Under the pieces are notes generated by a model. That model ran no database searches. It had not been told where the DNA came from and was given only the letters and a program-made list of their open reading frames with translations. DNA of 64,000 bases, from NCBI RefSeq assembly GCF_018691265.1, contig NW_024881324.1, positions 7,629,730 to 7,693,729 on the forward strand, read 5' to 3'. Source of the stretch: Tyto alba (lineage: Eukaryota; Chordata; Aves; Strigiformes; Tytonidae). How positions within the stretch are numbered: the stretch's first letter is position 1; every line of letters starts with the position of its first letter. Below are positions 11,990 through 26,700 of the stretch, piece after piece. The translations under genes were made by a program, and so were the position numbers.

Positions 11990-14637
11990 GTGGATACTTT
12001 CCAGTTTTATTCTGCTGCCATAACATAGTCACACAGAAGAGTTGAAGTGTAACAGATCATGCTCTGCATTCAAATATTTTTGATAACATTTAAACAAATC
12101 TACTCAAAGAAAACCTTCCCCAATTCTTTGCAGGGAATAAATTAAACACAAGAGAAAAAACACATACATGCTTGAAATAAAATTTAACATAGGTTTTAAA
12201 GTTTTGGGGAACATTAATTAAAGAATGAAGTCTCAGAACCAGCCTGATGTTCTTACACATTTCAAATGAATGTAAATTAAAATGGAACATACTTATTTTA
12301 CTTACTCCTCAAACTTAAATGCAGCACAACACAGTTTAAGTGCCTTGGCACCAAAATAATATACAAATAATTCATAGACTAGGCCCTTGGTAAATTTATC
12401 ATCTGTTATCCTTTTCTTAATGCTATAAGTGTGCAGCACCTAAAGCCAAATGTGACAGTGTTTATTCATGTCCATCTCTCTTCTCTAGAATATAGCATTT
12501 ATCAACCTGCAAAGTTGTAGATAGATTTAACACCTGAAGTACAAATTAACAGGATGGAAGCATATGCCTAAAAATCAAGCATGTTCACACAAACTTTGGA
12601 CTGCAGAAGTAGATACTGAGCTCAACTTTCCAGAGAGGCCCAACCTAAAAATGCAGTGTGTTTACATGTTATTAAGCTGACTGAAGTTTTGACCAAATAA
12701 GTAATAAGCCTTTTTCCCACTTTCAGAAGCTCCTCTCCTAATAATTTTGTCCTGTTTCATAAACTGAGAAACTTACAACTCCAAAATATGCAGCACTCAA
12801 GCTTTCCAAATTATGCTATGAATTGGCCTAGAACAAATGAAATTAACAAAGTGCAAATGATTTACCAAAATCTGATGTCTGATTATCTTTTATCATCAGA
12901 TTATTTTATGTTGCTTCTTATAGCCTTTAAATTACAATTTAATACTTGGAAATACTTTAAAACTGTACATACTAGCATTTATGTAGAGAAAAATTATGAA
13001 CAGTTACACTTTTCCTATTAATCCATATATTTCAGCTTTAAGAAGCAGAACAGAATATATATCTGAAAAACATCTAGTTATATAAACATCTTCACCTTGT
13101 AAATTAGAGATTAAATAAGGGTATTTAACAATACTAAAAAAACTAAAACCAAAATATTAGGTATTTAAGAAGAACTGCGCTTATTCAGTAGGATTTTTAA
13201 GGTTGCCTTTTTTTTCCCCCAAGGATAGAGCTTTATGCAAATTATCACTGTAACTCAAAAAAAGTTTGCTTTGTCATTTTAGAGATGAAAAAAAAAAGAA
13301 AATAGCCTATGCATGAGAGTGCAGGAAAGAATAAGTGCTTACTTTTCTTCCAGAAATCATGAGGCCTATGCTGTAAAGTTATAGGGAAGGTGTGGGGGAA
13401 GAGATCTAAAAGTTGATTTTAATTTTTTTTCATCAATACCATTTTAGTGGAACAGTAATACAACAGATATCCTGATTGTGTCTGACATTTCTATTGAACA
13501 ATATATTGTTTTCTTCCCTGTCCCATAGAAAAGCTATTAGATGGATGCTTAGCCCTTACTGAATTACTCGCCCAAGTTGGTTTTAATATTTTAATAACAA
13601 AAGAAAAAAAAAACACACCTTCAAGTCAAAGTGCAAGCCACCTTGTTTCAGCCCTTCATAAAAGTGTTAATATTTTTCCTCATTCATCTTCACTTATTTT
13701 TTAAATATAAAAGCTGAATGAGCCGTAAGGAACTTAGAGTCCTTCAACCCCCACTGTGCACTTATCAGTACATAGTTTCTCTGCTCAGCCCAAATGAGTT
13801 TGGAAATTTGTTTTCAAAATAACCACAGAAATATAGTATATTTAAGCTGTCCTTTTTCTACATGATCAGAAGCAATAAGCAAATCTAAATTTAGCCTATT
13901 ATTGTAACAAGAATTTCTCTGAATAAGTAGCAGAGAATGTTTCAAAGTTTTTTTAAAGTATTGTAAAATTTAATTTTTCAAGTTTTTATTAGATACAATA
14001 ACCTTTCTATGATTGCACTGTAAACTGTTCCAGCTATCTAAATTAAAGGAACAAACCTGATATTCCAAAGTCCACTTAGTGGAGGCTAATAATATGAAAA
14101 ACGTTACAGAAAAGGTTATTGATTGCAAGTGAAAAGAATGTTGAGTTCCTTCCTATAATAAGTCTATAATTTGTCTAGGCTATTCAGGCTTTTGGGAGCA
14201 AGTCTGAATTCTTATGAGCATTATCAACCCAAGAAGTACAGTTAGTGGAAAATTCCCATCATAATTTCTAACTGCCAGCATTTTGAATGCTGTACATTTA
14301 CTTAGTCTTGTTTTAATTTGACCTTCCGAAATGAAGGTTTATGATAGCATGGCTTGAGCCATACAGAAAAGGAATCTCAACAAAACTTCTGTTAGTTAAG
14401 CTATAGCCAGGGACTCCAATGTCACTCTTGATAGTAATACCTTATCTGGAAAAATGCCCTGAATAATATGTAAAGGGGGGTGGGGGACAAAGAGGAAAAT
14501 CACGAAGATTTTATCTTCAGGTACCATATACTATATTTAAGTACCACTTAAGAAAAAGGCAGCAATAGGAAACTTGAAGATAGTTTTACCCACAGAAAAC
14601 AATTAAAAATATATCTATAAACACAAAATTTCAGTAC
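11990..14637 (-). other. KDM1B: KDM1B 3' untranslated region (extent inferred)
   Basis: AT-rich sequence downstream of the KDM1B stop with no supported ORF. Minus-strand AATAAA signals lie on the complement of 12461-12466 and 12006-12011. The latter is followed (minus strand) by GT/T-rich sequence, so a 2.6 kb UTR is plausible. Without transcript data the end is a guess. Confidence 0.5.
12006..12011 (-). terminator. KDM1B: Candidate polyadenylation signal of KDM1B
   Basis: AATAAA on the minus strand, followed within 50 bases by a GT- and T-rich stretch suitable as a downstream element. A second AATAAA at 12461-12466 is an alternative. Confidence 0.45.
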
Positions 14638-14721
14638 TTAAAATGCTGCTATTTTGCTCGCTTCTCGAACCCCACTCAAGTAAGCTCCCGTAACGGTCTG
14701 AGGAAAGTGCCTGTTTGTGGC
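14638..14721 (-). CDS. KDM1B: KDM1B coding exon 20 (residues 794-820 and stop)
   Basis: 27 codons, [20 protein letters not shown] then ASKIAAF-TAA, the conserved C-terminus of LSD2. The acceptor is aaatacag. Confidence 0.96.
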   Translation of the reverse strand, partial: ATNRHFPQTVTGAYLSGVREASKIAAF

Positions 14722-17700
14722 CTGTATTTAAAAAACAAACAAACAAAAAGTGAATTATTTCTAAAACTTTTAGAACAGATAGAATTTCAGTTTGTAAGAT
14801 CAGTTGTTTTCTTTAAGCATATACCAACATTTTTAAAAGCCATTGGAAACTCCTTAGAAAGAATTTAGGAGGAAATATTTAAGATTTTTATCTACTTCAA
14901 AATTTGCAAGCAAGTCAATGTAGTAGTCTGTTTTGCCATCTGCACTTTAGTGGGGCAGGTGAGCTGTGCCAGTATAGAATGCACCTATATCATCATCAGC
15001 ATGCGTTTGTTGCGTTACCCACAAATGGAGTAACAGAAAGACATGTTGACTACAAATACAAGTGGATTGTGTAGTCTTGTCATGTTCTCCACTTATTGGT
15101 TATGCAGTTCACTCCTGACCTGAAATATGTGGCAGACTTTCCATGCCCAATAGTAATATGAATAAAGAGGGTTCTGTGTCAAAATGAAGAAACATTAGTA
15201 TATTTGTGTAATAGAATATTTATATGCTACCTTTAGGCGAATGGTGTTGGTTAGCAAAAGACAATCTTTCACAAGAAATAGTTCCCCAATAGCCTTAATC
15301 AACAGTAACAAAGATACTTACCTCACCAGCAAAAAAAATTTTTCCTTGTATGTCTTCAGCTGTAATGTCATAGGCTTCACCACTGCCCCCTGTTTTCACA
15401 AAACTATACGCCATCTGGAGCCAAGGGTCTTTGCTCCATCGAGTAACAAAAAACTTCACTGGGTCAGGAACCTCCTGAATAATCAAAATAAAAGTTATGC
15501 ACTGCAAAGAAAAGCTCATAATTGCATAGCTTTTTCTCACAAACGGTCTCTTGTAATCTTTAGAGTGGGTAATAGTATTACGATACAGATCAGATCACAT
15601 TCCAGAATTAAATTCCAGTTTTCTATATTATACTAGTAACCACAAAGATAATTGTGTTTTCTAGACTTGCCTGGTGCCTGAATCATCCCAGCTGCACTGT
15701 TTTGAATGCAACAAATATGGATATTGTAATATACCTAGAACTACATGACAAAAAAAAAATCTCCTCAAAATACATAGATACTCTTGCAAACATATAAAAT
15801 ACCAATACCAACATAATTCAACATGTTTGTATGTATAATGTGAACACTTTTTATCTCGGTAAGGAATGATGCTTTGCTACTTCTAGCTTGTTAAATCTCA
15901 AAATGTAACCATCATTTTGGAGATAATTTTATTACAATGGAGAAATAACATTACTTAGATAAGATCAGAAAATGAGCTGTCTTGAAAATTAGATTCAGGG
16001 AGAAAACAAAAAACAAAGTCAGAGTGTCTGTAGCTAAGCCATGACAGTAATACCGTGTATTCTTTGTCACATTGCAGCATGCAAATTCCCCACGGTTCGA
16101 CCAAAAATAGCCTGGATAACAACTGTATGGAGGTTTAAGTCAACTACAGCTGGGTCTTACTCTTGAGCTTGTGACCAGTAAACAGAAGCAACCCTGGTTA
16201 CCTCCTACACAACATCTGGTATCAGCAAACTATTCCATTCTGGTAGCACATGAGAGACTAAAGCTCAAGCAATCAAGACAATGGCTAGCCAAGTGTGGAC
16301 ATAATTCATGGACATCCCAGAAGTTTGGGTACACCCGTGGAAGCTATCTTGTGTTTGAAAATCCTGCTGCATTGTGGACAGATGACTGAAATTCATAACT
16401 GCTATAAACCAGAGACAGAGATGAAAAATCACTCTTCTAGACTGGAGTGACACCAAAACCAAAGACCCGTTTGCTACCTCTGCTATGTTCTCATGAGATC
16501 AAAATTGCAGGTATGTGGACTTACATTGCACATTATTCTGGTAACTGTTAAGCCATTACCAAAAGTATGTTTTCTAGGAAAAGTCAAGCTTTCAGATGCC
16601 AAAGTTTTTCTAAGATCATTAATCCTGACATCTGAACCATCAGTAAAACTTGAGAGATCACCCATGAACATTAACACAGGCATTCCTTGGGATCTAACTG
16701 CTCTAAGTAATTTAACTAAGGCATTACTGTCTATGAAGTGGAATGCAAATAACATTGTTAAATTATAGTCTTCTGCTTGGCCCAGGTTTCTCTGATTTTC
16801 CTATTAGTTTTTATCTTAATGATGAGCTGGGGGAAGGAAAAAAGGTAGAAATTCTTATCTGATGTTTTTTTTTTACAGTCAGGATCTAGGGCCTTTGATA
16901 GATCATTTTGCCTGTACCTCTATCACAAGACAGCTCAGGAAGGGTTGGTTGTTTCTTACTAGAAGAGTAAGGGACTGGCTTGGTTTGGGGGTGCTGTAAA
17001 TTTCAGTTACATTTTACATGGGATGGGGTGGGAATCATAATAATTCATTTAGCTTAAAGCTTTTATGTATTGGAAGTGCTGATGACCAAAAAACAAAACA
17101 AAACACACCAATGTTTAGAAAAAGTGGCAGCTAAGAAGTGTATTTGTGTTACTTGCCTAGAGTACTAATTTTAATTTATTTTCCTTTCTAAAAGCATTTT
17201 AAAGGATGATAGTTCACTTCTTGTTTTCAATTCATTACCATTTTCCTTCAGACAGATCTAAGGTATGTCAGGTCATGTTTTTCAGACAAGAGACCAAACA
17301 CTGTGTTTTTAGTGTATCTCAAAGGAAGGAACTGACAAGAAAAGAAAAATCGTTTAAAATGTCAAAGGTTTTCCTATACATCATGAAGTAATATAATAGA
17401 AAGCTTTATGTCTGTTGGCAAGTTAATTCATCTCTTAATAAAAGAGGCTTCTCTTACCTGCTCCTTAAACAGTTCTCGAAGTACAGTCATACACTGTTGC
17501 AGTACTTGTTTATCATCTAAATTCTTAATGGTTGTCACAGCATCTCCAGTGACCACTGACATTAAAATGCTTTGTTTGCTCTAAAAACAAGACATTCACA
17601 TATGAGATCATTTAGAAATCATTAGGTTAAGTATTTCTTGAAAAGTCCCTTTTAATTGGTATTGACAAAGAGATTTTCAGCTACAAAACAACTTTTGTGC

Positions 17701-20700
17701 TAGAGGAAAGTGGGTTTGATTCCTTAGAATAAAGGGTGCATATTCTACAAGGGGCCATCAGCCCCTTTTGCAACTTGATGAATTAACTGAAAACATCCTA
17801 TCTACCTAAAGATTTGGCATTTATAGTGTTACTTTTTTGTCACAGACCTCTTAAGCTCCAGCTCTGTGCCAAAATTCTACCTCAACTGTACTCCAATTTC
17901 AAAAGGTGGTAACAAAGAGAATCTATTTAAGTACTAGATAGTATTGGTCCAGTCTAAACATATCTGAGTTCTTACTGGCAGAGTTTGGCCTAAGAAATGA
18001 AAGTGCAGTTCTACTGCTGTTTCCTTCCACTTTAAGAAATTTGCTACCATGCAGAAGTTTCAAAGATGAAGTGGTGACTATAGAATAGCACACAGGTTCT
18101 AAACGCCTTTAAATAACGCTCCATGTCTTGTTTATGTAAGGCAATTCTTCCATTACTAAACTTGAAAACTAGCAGAGAATAACTATCAAGCAAATTAAGA
18201 ATTCTATCTAGTGTCTCTGGACAGCACCAGCACACTGAACCTCATGTAGAATGAGCTTGAAAGTACTGAAGAGCAAACTGCTTTAAGGAAAGTCATATAC
18301 AGGTACAGATAGTGTAGTTACAGAGCACAATATTCACAGGATGGTTTTCCTTTTGGAGTAAGCCATAAGGTTACAAAATGGCCTTTTAATTGCTGCCAAG
18401 TAGTGAGCAGCAGCTGTTGTAAAAGCATGAAATGTTAAGATATGTGTGTAATGTGTCTGCTTGGAACTGGCAGGGAAGAGAAACATGATGTTAATGCACT
18501 GGTGTGAATTTGTTTTGAAATTCATGAGTTTGGGACTGACCCTACAGACCTCAGTTTCATTCAAAACCTACTGCTTGTCTTCTGCCATTCCACATCATTA
18601 TTCATGCTAGTGCAAGCCATTAAGTGTTAATAGGCCAGCATGATGTTTTTAACAGGATTTTTAGCTTATTTATATAAAGGAACAGAAGTCCTAAACTGGA
18701 AATGACGGGTAGATTTTTTTTCTCTATTAGTACATCTGTAAGTAAGGTATTACAGACTTGTTTTCAGAGTAGTTTGAGAATATAAGCATTAACTTGCTTG
18801 TATATTACTTTGTATCCAAACATAGGCAAACATTCCCATCTATTAAGTATCAATCAGCTATTTCTTGATAAATAACACTGTTTCCACTTCTTTTAACAGT
18901 TGCAGGGATGGGGGGGAAGAAGAAATCTGTCTTGTTCAGTAATTATGGCACCTAGATTCCAAACAATTTCTGAAGGGTCAACAGAAAATACAGCCAGCAT
19001 ATGATACCTCTGGATCCATGTCATAGAAAACACTAAAGAGCCCACGTTGGCTGGAGTTGGGTGGAACATGACCAAAAAAATCAGCTCCTTGAATTTTACT
19101 ATCCCAAAATCTGTAAGGAAACTGCAAGGCAATCTAGAGAGAGAGAGAGAGAGAGAGAAAAGTAAAGCTTTTCATACCACAAAATTCATAACTGGGCATG
19201 GTATGTGTTCTAATTATTTTTTGCTTTTCCACTCAATGAGAGACACCCAGTTCTCTGAGATAGGGGGGCCTGTTCTCCAAGGGGGACAGGGAAAAAAAAA
19301 AACGCTAGTCTTCCAAATTGCAAACGCACAGACTATCCCATTCACAATGGAATTCACTATGGAAAATGCCCAAGAAATTCAGCATTTGCACATAGTGATC
19401 CCCATCCAGTGTGTGGGGATTCTGAATCTTGCCTTCAAATTTCAGCACTGTTATAATCCTGTTTCTGGCATTACTTCTGTTACTGTTTCGTTCTAAGCAC
19501 TCATCTTACTTGGGATCTTTTCAGGAGAGACTGTCTTTTTGCACTGCGAAAGGGTAGGAGGTTTTACACTGGTCAAATACACAACCTGGAGTATTCTTCG
19601 GAAACAGTTCATGTATTCATTAGGTTGGAAGGACCAGGAATAAGCATATTATTAGAATTTTGGAAGATCTAAGACCATCATGAAGGCTTGCTCAAAATTA
19701 GGCACAAAACATTTAAGCTGTGAAGTGATTCTGCAAATAATTTATTTTAAAAATCCATTAGGTTGGAAAGTCTAAGAAACAGAAATACATGTAATCCCCG
19801 ATAGCAATTTGCTCTTCTGGGCTACTGTATACAAGTAAAACCAAATGCATAGTAAATCCTGAGAATACACAGCAAAAACAGGGACAAAGCAGCCAATGTT
19901 TCTATGGAAAGAAAATTAAATATAATCCAAAAATTACTTACCTTCTCAATGACTCCTGCTCCCAAACTATTAATGGCTTTAATTTTTTTTTCTGATAGTG
20001 GAGGATTAAACTGAATGGTATTTTTCTGAAGAAGGGCCAGTGGTACAGTCACTAATACCTGAAAGAAATAATTACAACAGTAGCAAAAGCTGAATACTGC
20101 ACTTAAGCCTCACAGCATCCTCTTAACTATCTGGGATTATTCTCGTAGGATGCAGCATAATACTCACCAGACATCTCTAGATTAGTGTCTGATTTTACTC
20201 CCCATTAATGGGAAAGAACATGCCTTACATTCAGGTGAGAACAGATCCTGCAGTTCACTGGTTTTAAGTTGTAGTCTGTTGAATTGCTTATCTCAGAGTG
20301 GCTAACCATGCTACTAATTTTAATACCTCCTGTAAATGACAGTCAATAACTCTCAGATTAACAAAGCTGTCTTTCTGAAAGATGAGATGATGGTCACTGT
20401 TTTGGTTTGGTTTTACTTCCTTCACAGATCCCTCCTCTTTAAAATATGCTGAGTAACATTGTTGATGTCAATCCAATCTTGATCAAGTTTATGTATCATT
20501 TTAAAAATTACTAAAAGCTAAATTACACAGCATGAAGCAGGTGGGGATACAGAGAATAAGGGAGACTGAGAAAAATGGGTTGTCAAGTCCAGCATACTAA
20601 AGGAAAAAATTAACAGGGCAGATTCACATGCTAAATGGGGTAAAGCTGAGTAGGGAATGGAACCAGAAAACATAACTGTCACTTCAAAGACCAGATAAAA

Positions 20701-23700
20701 ATTATTTGCTTCACATTTTTAGTACTACCTCTATAGTGCTTAATTCTTCAAATCAGCTAGTACCCAACACTGAAGCACATTCAATGAAAAATAGCCTCTA
20801 GGACATCAGAATATGGGACATTAGAATATATCAGTTCTCATCTTTCAGTGGGGAGAAATTGGACTAAATAGTCTTCTGAGGGGGGAAAAGAGAAAGACAA
20901 AAAGGACATGTACTGTGATCAATATTGTTCCTGTGTTCCCTAAAGTCCTTAATCATGAAGCACGTTGGGTACCTTTTGTGTTGTCCACACTGTTCCATCT
21001 GCAGTAGTGACCTGTACTTCTTCACCAGAATAGTCAATACTCTGTACCTATTGAAAGACAGATCATATGGAATGCAAATTCAGGCAAGAATAGCCAATAT
21101 ACCACAAATCTGCAAATGAGAAATAGAAGAACACAAATTTCCAGAGAAATATTGAAAGAAAAAAACCCCAACCTCCATGGAAGCTGAAAAAGAAAAATCA
21201 TCGTGATTCTAACACGTAAGCTCATCATATCACAGTATTTGAGTACTCAAAGAGGATTCTGAGAAATCCTTAAAGTCAAAATAATCACAGGCACAGATTT
21301 GCCTCGTCTAAAAGAATACAAAGATATGACTGAGTGCTTCAAAGCAATCCAAGACAGGCACTGCATCAACATTTTCCAGACTCACTGGGAAATTCAGCCG
21401 GATGTCCAGCCCTTCTGCCAATTTATCAATCACAGTAGAATATCCCACAGTTAGAAGAGTGTGATCTCCAGCAAACTGGGCAAAAAATTCATTGTGGTCC
21501 CATGAGCGTGCAGATACCTGTGGACAGAACATAACTAGTTGTCTCTACTGGTGAGGTGACATGGGTACTAGCAAAAGTCCTACAGCTTAGAAGAAGTCAC
21601 CCTAATTCCCTTCACAACTGAAAAAAAATAAAAGAAAGTGTATCACCAGAATGTATGGCAATGCTGACAAAAGCAAATGGCTTATTTGCCTAAGGCCACT
21701 ATACAACATAAGAATTGCTGGATTAAGAAATGTCATAATATGGGTTGGTCACTAGCAGGTAATTTATAGTTCTGCTTGGTAGAAAAAACAAGGAAAGTAG
21801 TACAAAAATTCAGGTGGATTGCACTGTATTTACTTCAGTTTTCTGTCTCTAGCAAAGAAATCCAATTTCACAGCCTTAAAACTTCAAATAAAATTGGAAA
21901 TATTTTATTTCCCATCATGAAGAGGAAAATAATATGCAAAAAAATCTCAGTGGCATTTTTCTGTTACTTTGGATGTTCTTCCATGATATCTTTCATTACC
22001 TTCTCCCCTCACCCCTGCAAACTCATAGTGAGTACAATAGTGATATTTGCACTAAGCAATTACTACTCAGCAGTCAAAAATCTGAAGCAATTCTCAAACT
22101 GCTAGTCAAATGCCTATTCTTATCACTGCAGTTGCATTTACTTCATATTTTGATTTTAAAATTGAAAGTAAGATAGATTTTAACATCTTTCTTATTTCCC
22201 CTGGGTGCTCATGAAGTGTGAAAGCTTGACATATCAAAATATTTTCCATTGACTTCCCTGGTATAGCATTGTCTTGCAGATTTTTGTTATGTTCTTATGT
22301 GCTTCTCAGTTCAGATCAGATTTGTGCATCTGCATCAATCAGCTGTCCCACTACTGCAGTACAACTGACCCCAATCATCTTAATCCAGGGAACAGGACTG
22401 AGTAAATAATGCACTGCAAGCAGCATCATACTTTGGTATTTCCTGAACCTGCTTGGTTACAACTGAAGTTGCGAGGAAAGCCAAGTATCACAGAGTCAAC
22501 AGAATACCTAGAAGTGGTGAACTGGGGCCCACCGTCAGGGTGTTGCAACACTTCAGAAATTAAATGCATTTATTCTCAAGATACCTAGCAAGGTAGAGAA
22601 ATACCTCAGTTTTTAAGCATGGAACTGAGAAGCAGAAGTCACACGCAACATCTGAGGAAGAGTAACTCTCCTGTGAATTCTACCACCCAGCATCTCGGCA
22701 AAACTCCCTACTCCACTGCACCATTTATTCAAATTCCACATTAAAGAGGATCTCACTGGAAGTATCTCATGAACTCCTATCAGATTACCTAGGGCAGTGC
22801 TGGAGTCTGTCTCAGTGCTTTTAAATGAACAGGTTAGGGATGTAGGAACAGTTCAGGGAGAGCTGATTCTTCTTTTGGGGCCACAGGATGGATCAGATTA
22901 CTTCTCAATGTTACTTCCAACCCTATTTTCTACGAAGTCCAACCACTTCAGAAGACAGCTGTCAAAACTCACCTGAGAGAGATTGCTGCCACAGGCATAC
23001 TCTAGATTACTGAGATGGAACTGTAGTACCTTTTCTTCCAGCTCACTGAAGTGGATACCAGACTCCTGAATAAAGGCTTTATAGATCTCTTGTATTTTTT
23101 CTGTGAAAGAACATGTTTAAAATAAGAATATATCCCTGTTCGTCAGAAGTCCTACTGCATTTCAACATGCTGTTCTCTGGATCACAAGATTTTCAAGCTG
23201 ATTGCTAACTTGCAGTAAGATGTTTTCCTTCTCATAGAAAAAACCTCAAGATGTTTCTGGTGATAAAATACAACTTTGTTGTTTAATCATAGGTTTCCCT
23301 ACTAAAATCTTCTTCAAAAAGGAAACATACATAGCTTCAGGGAAAAAAAAAAAAAGTGTTAAAATGATTTCTGAGAAAAAAAGAAAAAAAATAATAGACA
23401 CACTGCAACAGCACAGCTGGGCTAGCCAGTTGAGACAGGAGAGAAATTAATTGTTTAGCTATCATCAATATACAGTTGAAGATATTTCAAGGAAAATAGA
23501 ATATTTGCAAGTGAACCCTGCTCAATGTTTACAAAACAAAAAGAGCTGAGACATTTGATCCAGAGTTCACTGAAGAACATAGGAGTTGCTAATTCTGTTT
23601 TACAGAATCCACGCTGAAAAGATTTGGGAGGCAGACATTTCTGAGCAAGTTTATCTTCTGTTGTTGAACGTGCTTGCATGCTGTAAGTGTGGTGGGAGGC

Positions 23701-26700
23701 GTTACCAATGGAGATGGGACTATTCTTGCCAGCAGAAGGCTTTGATCAGGCTCTTTTTTAGACAGATCAGTCAAAAAGTATGAGAGCTCTGCCTAGCTAC
23801 GTCATGCTTCAGCAAGAATCGAGTCTTTTGAACTGCTAGTGCAACTAGTTATACTGAAAAAGCTACTTCAGGAAAACAAGATACTACATCAGAAACCATA
23901 CAGTATTATAAAAGCTTTCAAATTAGGTTTCCTTAAAAGTTACAAGTAACATTTTGGTCTGTGTGTATATGATAGTCAATCTCCCTTTGTCCTCCACAGA
24001 ACCAGGTTATCACTGTTGGATTTAAGGCCAGATGTACAGCCATATGCTTCCAAAAATATCTGATGTAAAAGTCAAATTTAATACAAAAATCTATGAACAT
24101 AGCCAACACTTTCACTTGGCAATACATCTCCCACTTACCACCAAGAGGAACATCTTGATGTTGGGTTTTATCTTTTCTCCACTCAGAGACGACATCTAGA
24201 ATGGCATTGAAGTGAAAGTCCATACGTTTATCAATAGTCGGATCTGTTATCCTTCCACCTTCCTGGATCAAGTCACATTTCTCCCCTAGTTTGTGCATTT
24301 TAATGCCAAGCTTAAGAGAAAGACATTATTGCTTCTTAAGTATGGAAAAACTACAGTATCTAGCCTGCTCAAAGTTATTTAAAGTAAGGTGAATCCCTTA
24401 ATCCCAGATTTAAGTGATGGTGCTTAAAAAACATCTGCAACTCTAAATAATTAGTCAGATTAACTCAAACTCTCATTCTCCTAAAGCTGGAATACCAGCA
24501 ATCCTTCCATCTATCAACTGTCCACAAACTGTTTTTTTTTCCCCACTCTTCCATCCTTTTCTTTATTGGGGATTCCCAGAAACCTCATCTCCAACTTTCC
24601 TATCAGGCCAGAGGCCAGTATAGAGATATTGGGTCTGGTAATCAAACACGATGAACCAGCCTCCTTATCTCTACCTCTTCATATTCTCTAAATCACCATT
24701 AAAATAATTTATTTTCTACAACTTTCTGGTGCCTGATGCCCAAAGTTCCCTGCATTCAGGAACTGACAGGATGTTGCTTGCCAGTTACTGTGAGTTTTAT
24801 TAACAAGCAAGCAAAGAAATAAATTCTTTGGAATTAAACCCCATATCTTGCTCTGCTTATCCAACTTGTATAGAACTTACAACAGAACTAAATCAGAATA
24901 AAGACATTTTTATGTTCTACAGAGTCAGCCTAGAGAAAATAGCACAAATGTAGCACTATCTTCTTCCTAGGGCCTTGTTACTTAGGGTGCACTCCGGTGT
25001 TTTTCACATATCCTCACATCTCTAGGATGTCAGTCACCACTGCAGATCTCTTCAAGAGACAGTTGTACTTTGAATGAAAGATTACGTCAAACAACCACGA
25101 AGGGATGAGCACACACTGTATATTCAGAAGTCAATGCTCCTCATCTCATAACTAAAACACGAGCTTTTAAAAAAAATAATAATTTCCTCATGACATTGTA
25201 GAATATTAAACAGCTAATCCAGCATGGGCTGGATTTGATGCCTCTCTGAACAAAATCCATACTCAGGTTCCACCTGGAGAAATTCAGCTTCCTGCCCCAA
25301 AAAAAAAAACAAACCAAACCAACAAATTAAAAAAAAAAAAAAAAATCAAACTGCAATGTGTTTGCATCAAGTAGTTGTTAGACATACTCATCTTAACATC
25401 TGTGGAATGGAACTAGAAATATAGAGGCTGAGCAAACACAAGTCTGTCATAGACGTATGTATTACGACAACACAGCAACAACCTCCCACAGTAAAGCCTG
25501 TCTCAGCTCTAAGAAAGTCTTTTACGTTACTATCTCCAGAAAAGGTGAAAAAACTGGTTTCTCTTGGTTCTAAAGCTAGAGCTGCCTTGTTTTCCTTTAC
25601 AGAATGTGCCTGAAACCATTCTACAGCCCTTCTCTGTCCCCAACTGTTATCAAATATATAATAGCAACACGGAGTTTACTTACAGTGCAGAACAGTGTTT
25701 TAATCATGTCATGAAAAAGGACTCCCACCCTTACCCAGCCACTGAACCTGGCTTTAACGACAGTTTTTCACTAGTGATAATGCATGACCACTGCAGGGAA
25801 CCCACTTGCTCACACATTAGTGCCATTGGGTTGTTGACACATCCGTTGACAATTTGTGCACCTCTTCCAACCGTGACTCCTTTGAACGTCTTATCGTCCC
25901 ACACTCTGCCACCAATTCTGTCTTTAGCTTCCAAGACAATGACCTATGACACAACAGAGCTTAGTGAATTGTAAGATTTGATTATATTAAACATATCTAT
26001 TCAAATCAAGAGCAAAGGAGAAAACAAAACACAAAAAACCCCAAGCAATCCAGCAGTTCTAACAATCTTAACACTTTATTTTTGTTTTTGAATATAATTC
26101 ATTTATGCAATTGTCTTTTAAAGGTTACCCTTTGGGATATACATATATAAAATAATTGTTACTTTTAAGAAACAACCCTAAAAAAAAAAATAAGCCTTCT
26201 TTCTAAAAAAGCTAAAGACATATTCAGAAAATCTCAAAATGGGAGTTTAAGGCATGCTACAGGCTATTAAACACAATGATCTAGGCGCAGTGTCTATCTG
26301 AGGAAGTCCACACACATTCTGGAGCAATTTATGCCTGAGATATTCCAGGAAAACCCCATTCTCACGTATTTCCACAATTCATACATACTCCCTTCAGTAT
26401 CCAGTACTTGTCACAGACAGACACAGGATGCTGGACTAGATGGATGTCTGACTGAATATGTTTACCCTTAATTACTTATATTATCTTTTTATTTTTAAAG
26501 AAAGTCTTTTTTATATAAACTTCATCTCTCCAGAACAGTAGAAAGTAACAGTGTGTATATATATAAAAATATACATAATATATTTTATATATTAAGAAAA
26601 GGTCCTGCCAGTTGATATTTATGTATTTTACTGCAGAATAGCTTTCCACAGGGCGTAATGTACAGAAAAGCTGCACTGCAATTTGCTATTTAGCAACCAA

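Larger units (their letters stand above)
8546..12000. other. DEK-KDM1B tail-to-tail intergenic region
   Basis: AT-rich spacer between the 3' ends of two convergent genes. Apart from copy B and the third CR1 copy, I see no gene, RNA gene or conserved-looking element. Confidence 0.6.

Noticed and set aside
25564..25974. 136-codon plus-strand ORF
   Set aside because: Overlaps KDM1B coding exon 11 on the other strand, which matches LSD2 exactly; the plus-strand product is unknown.
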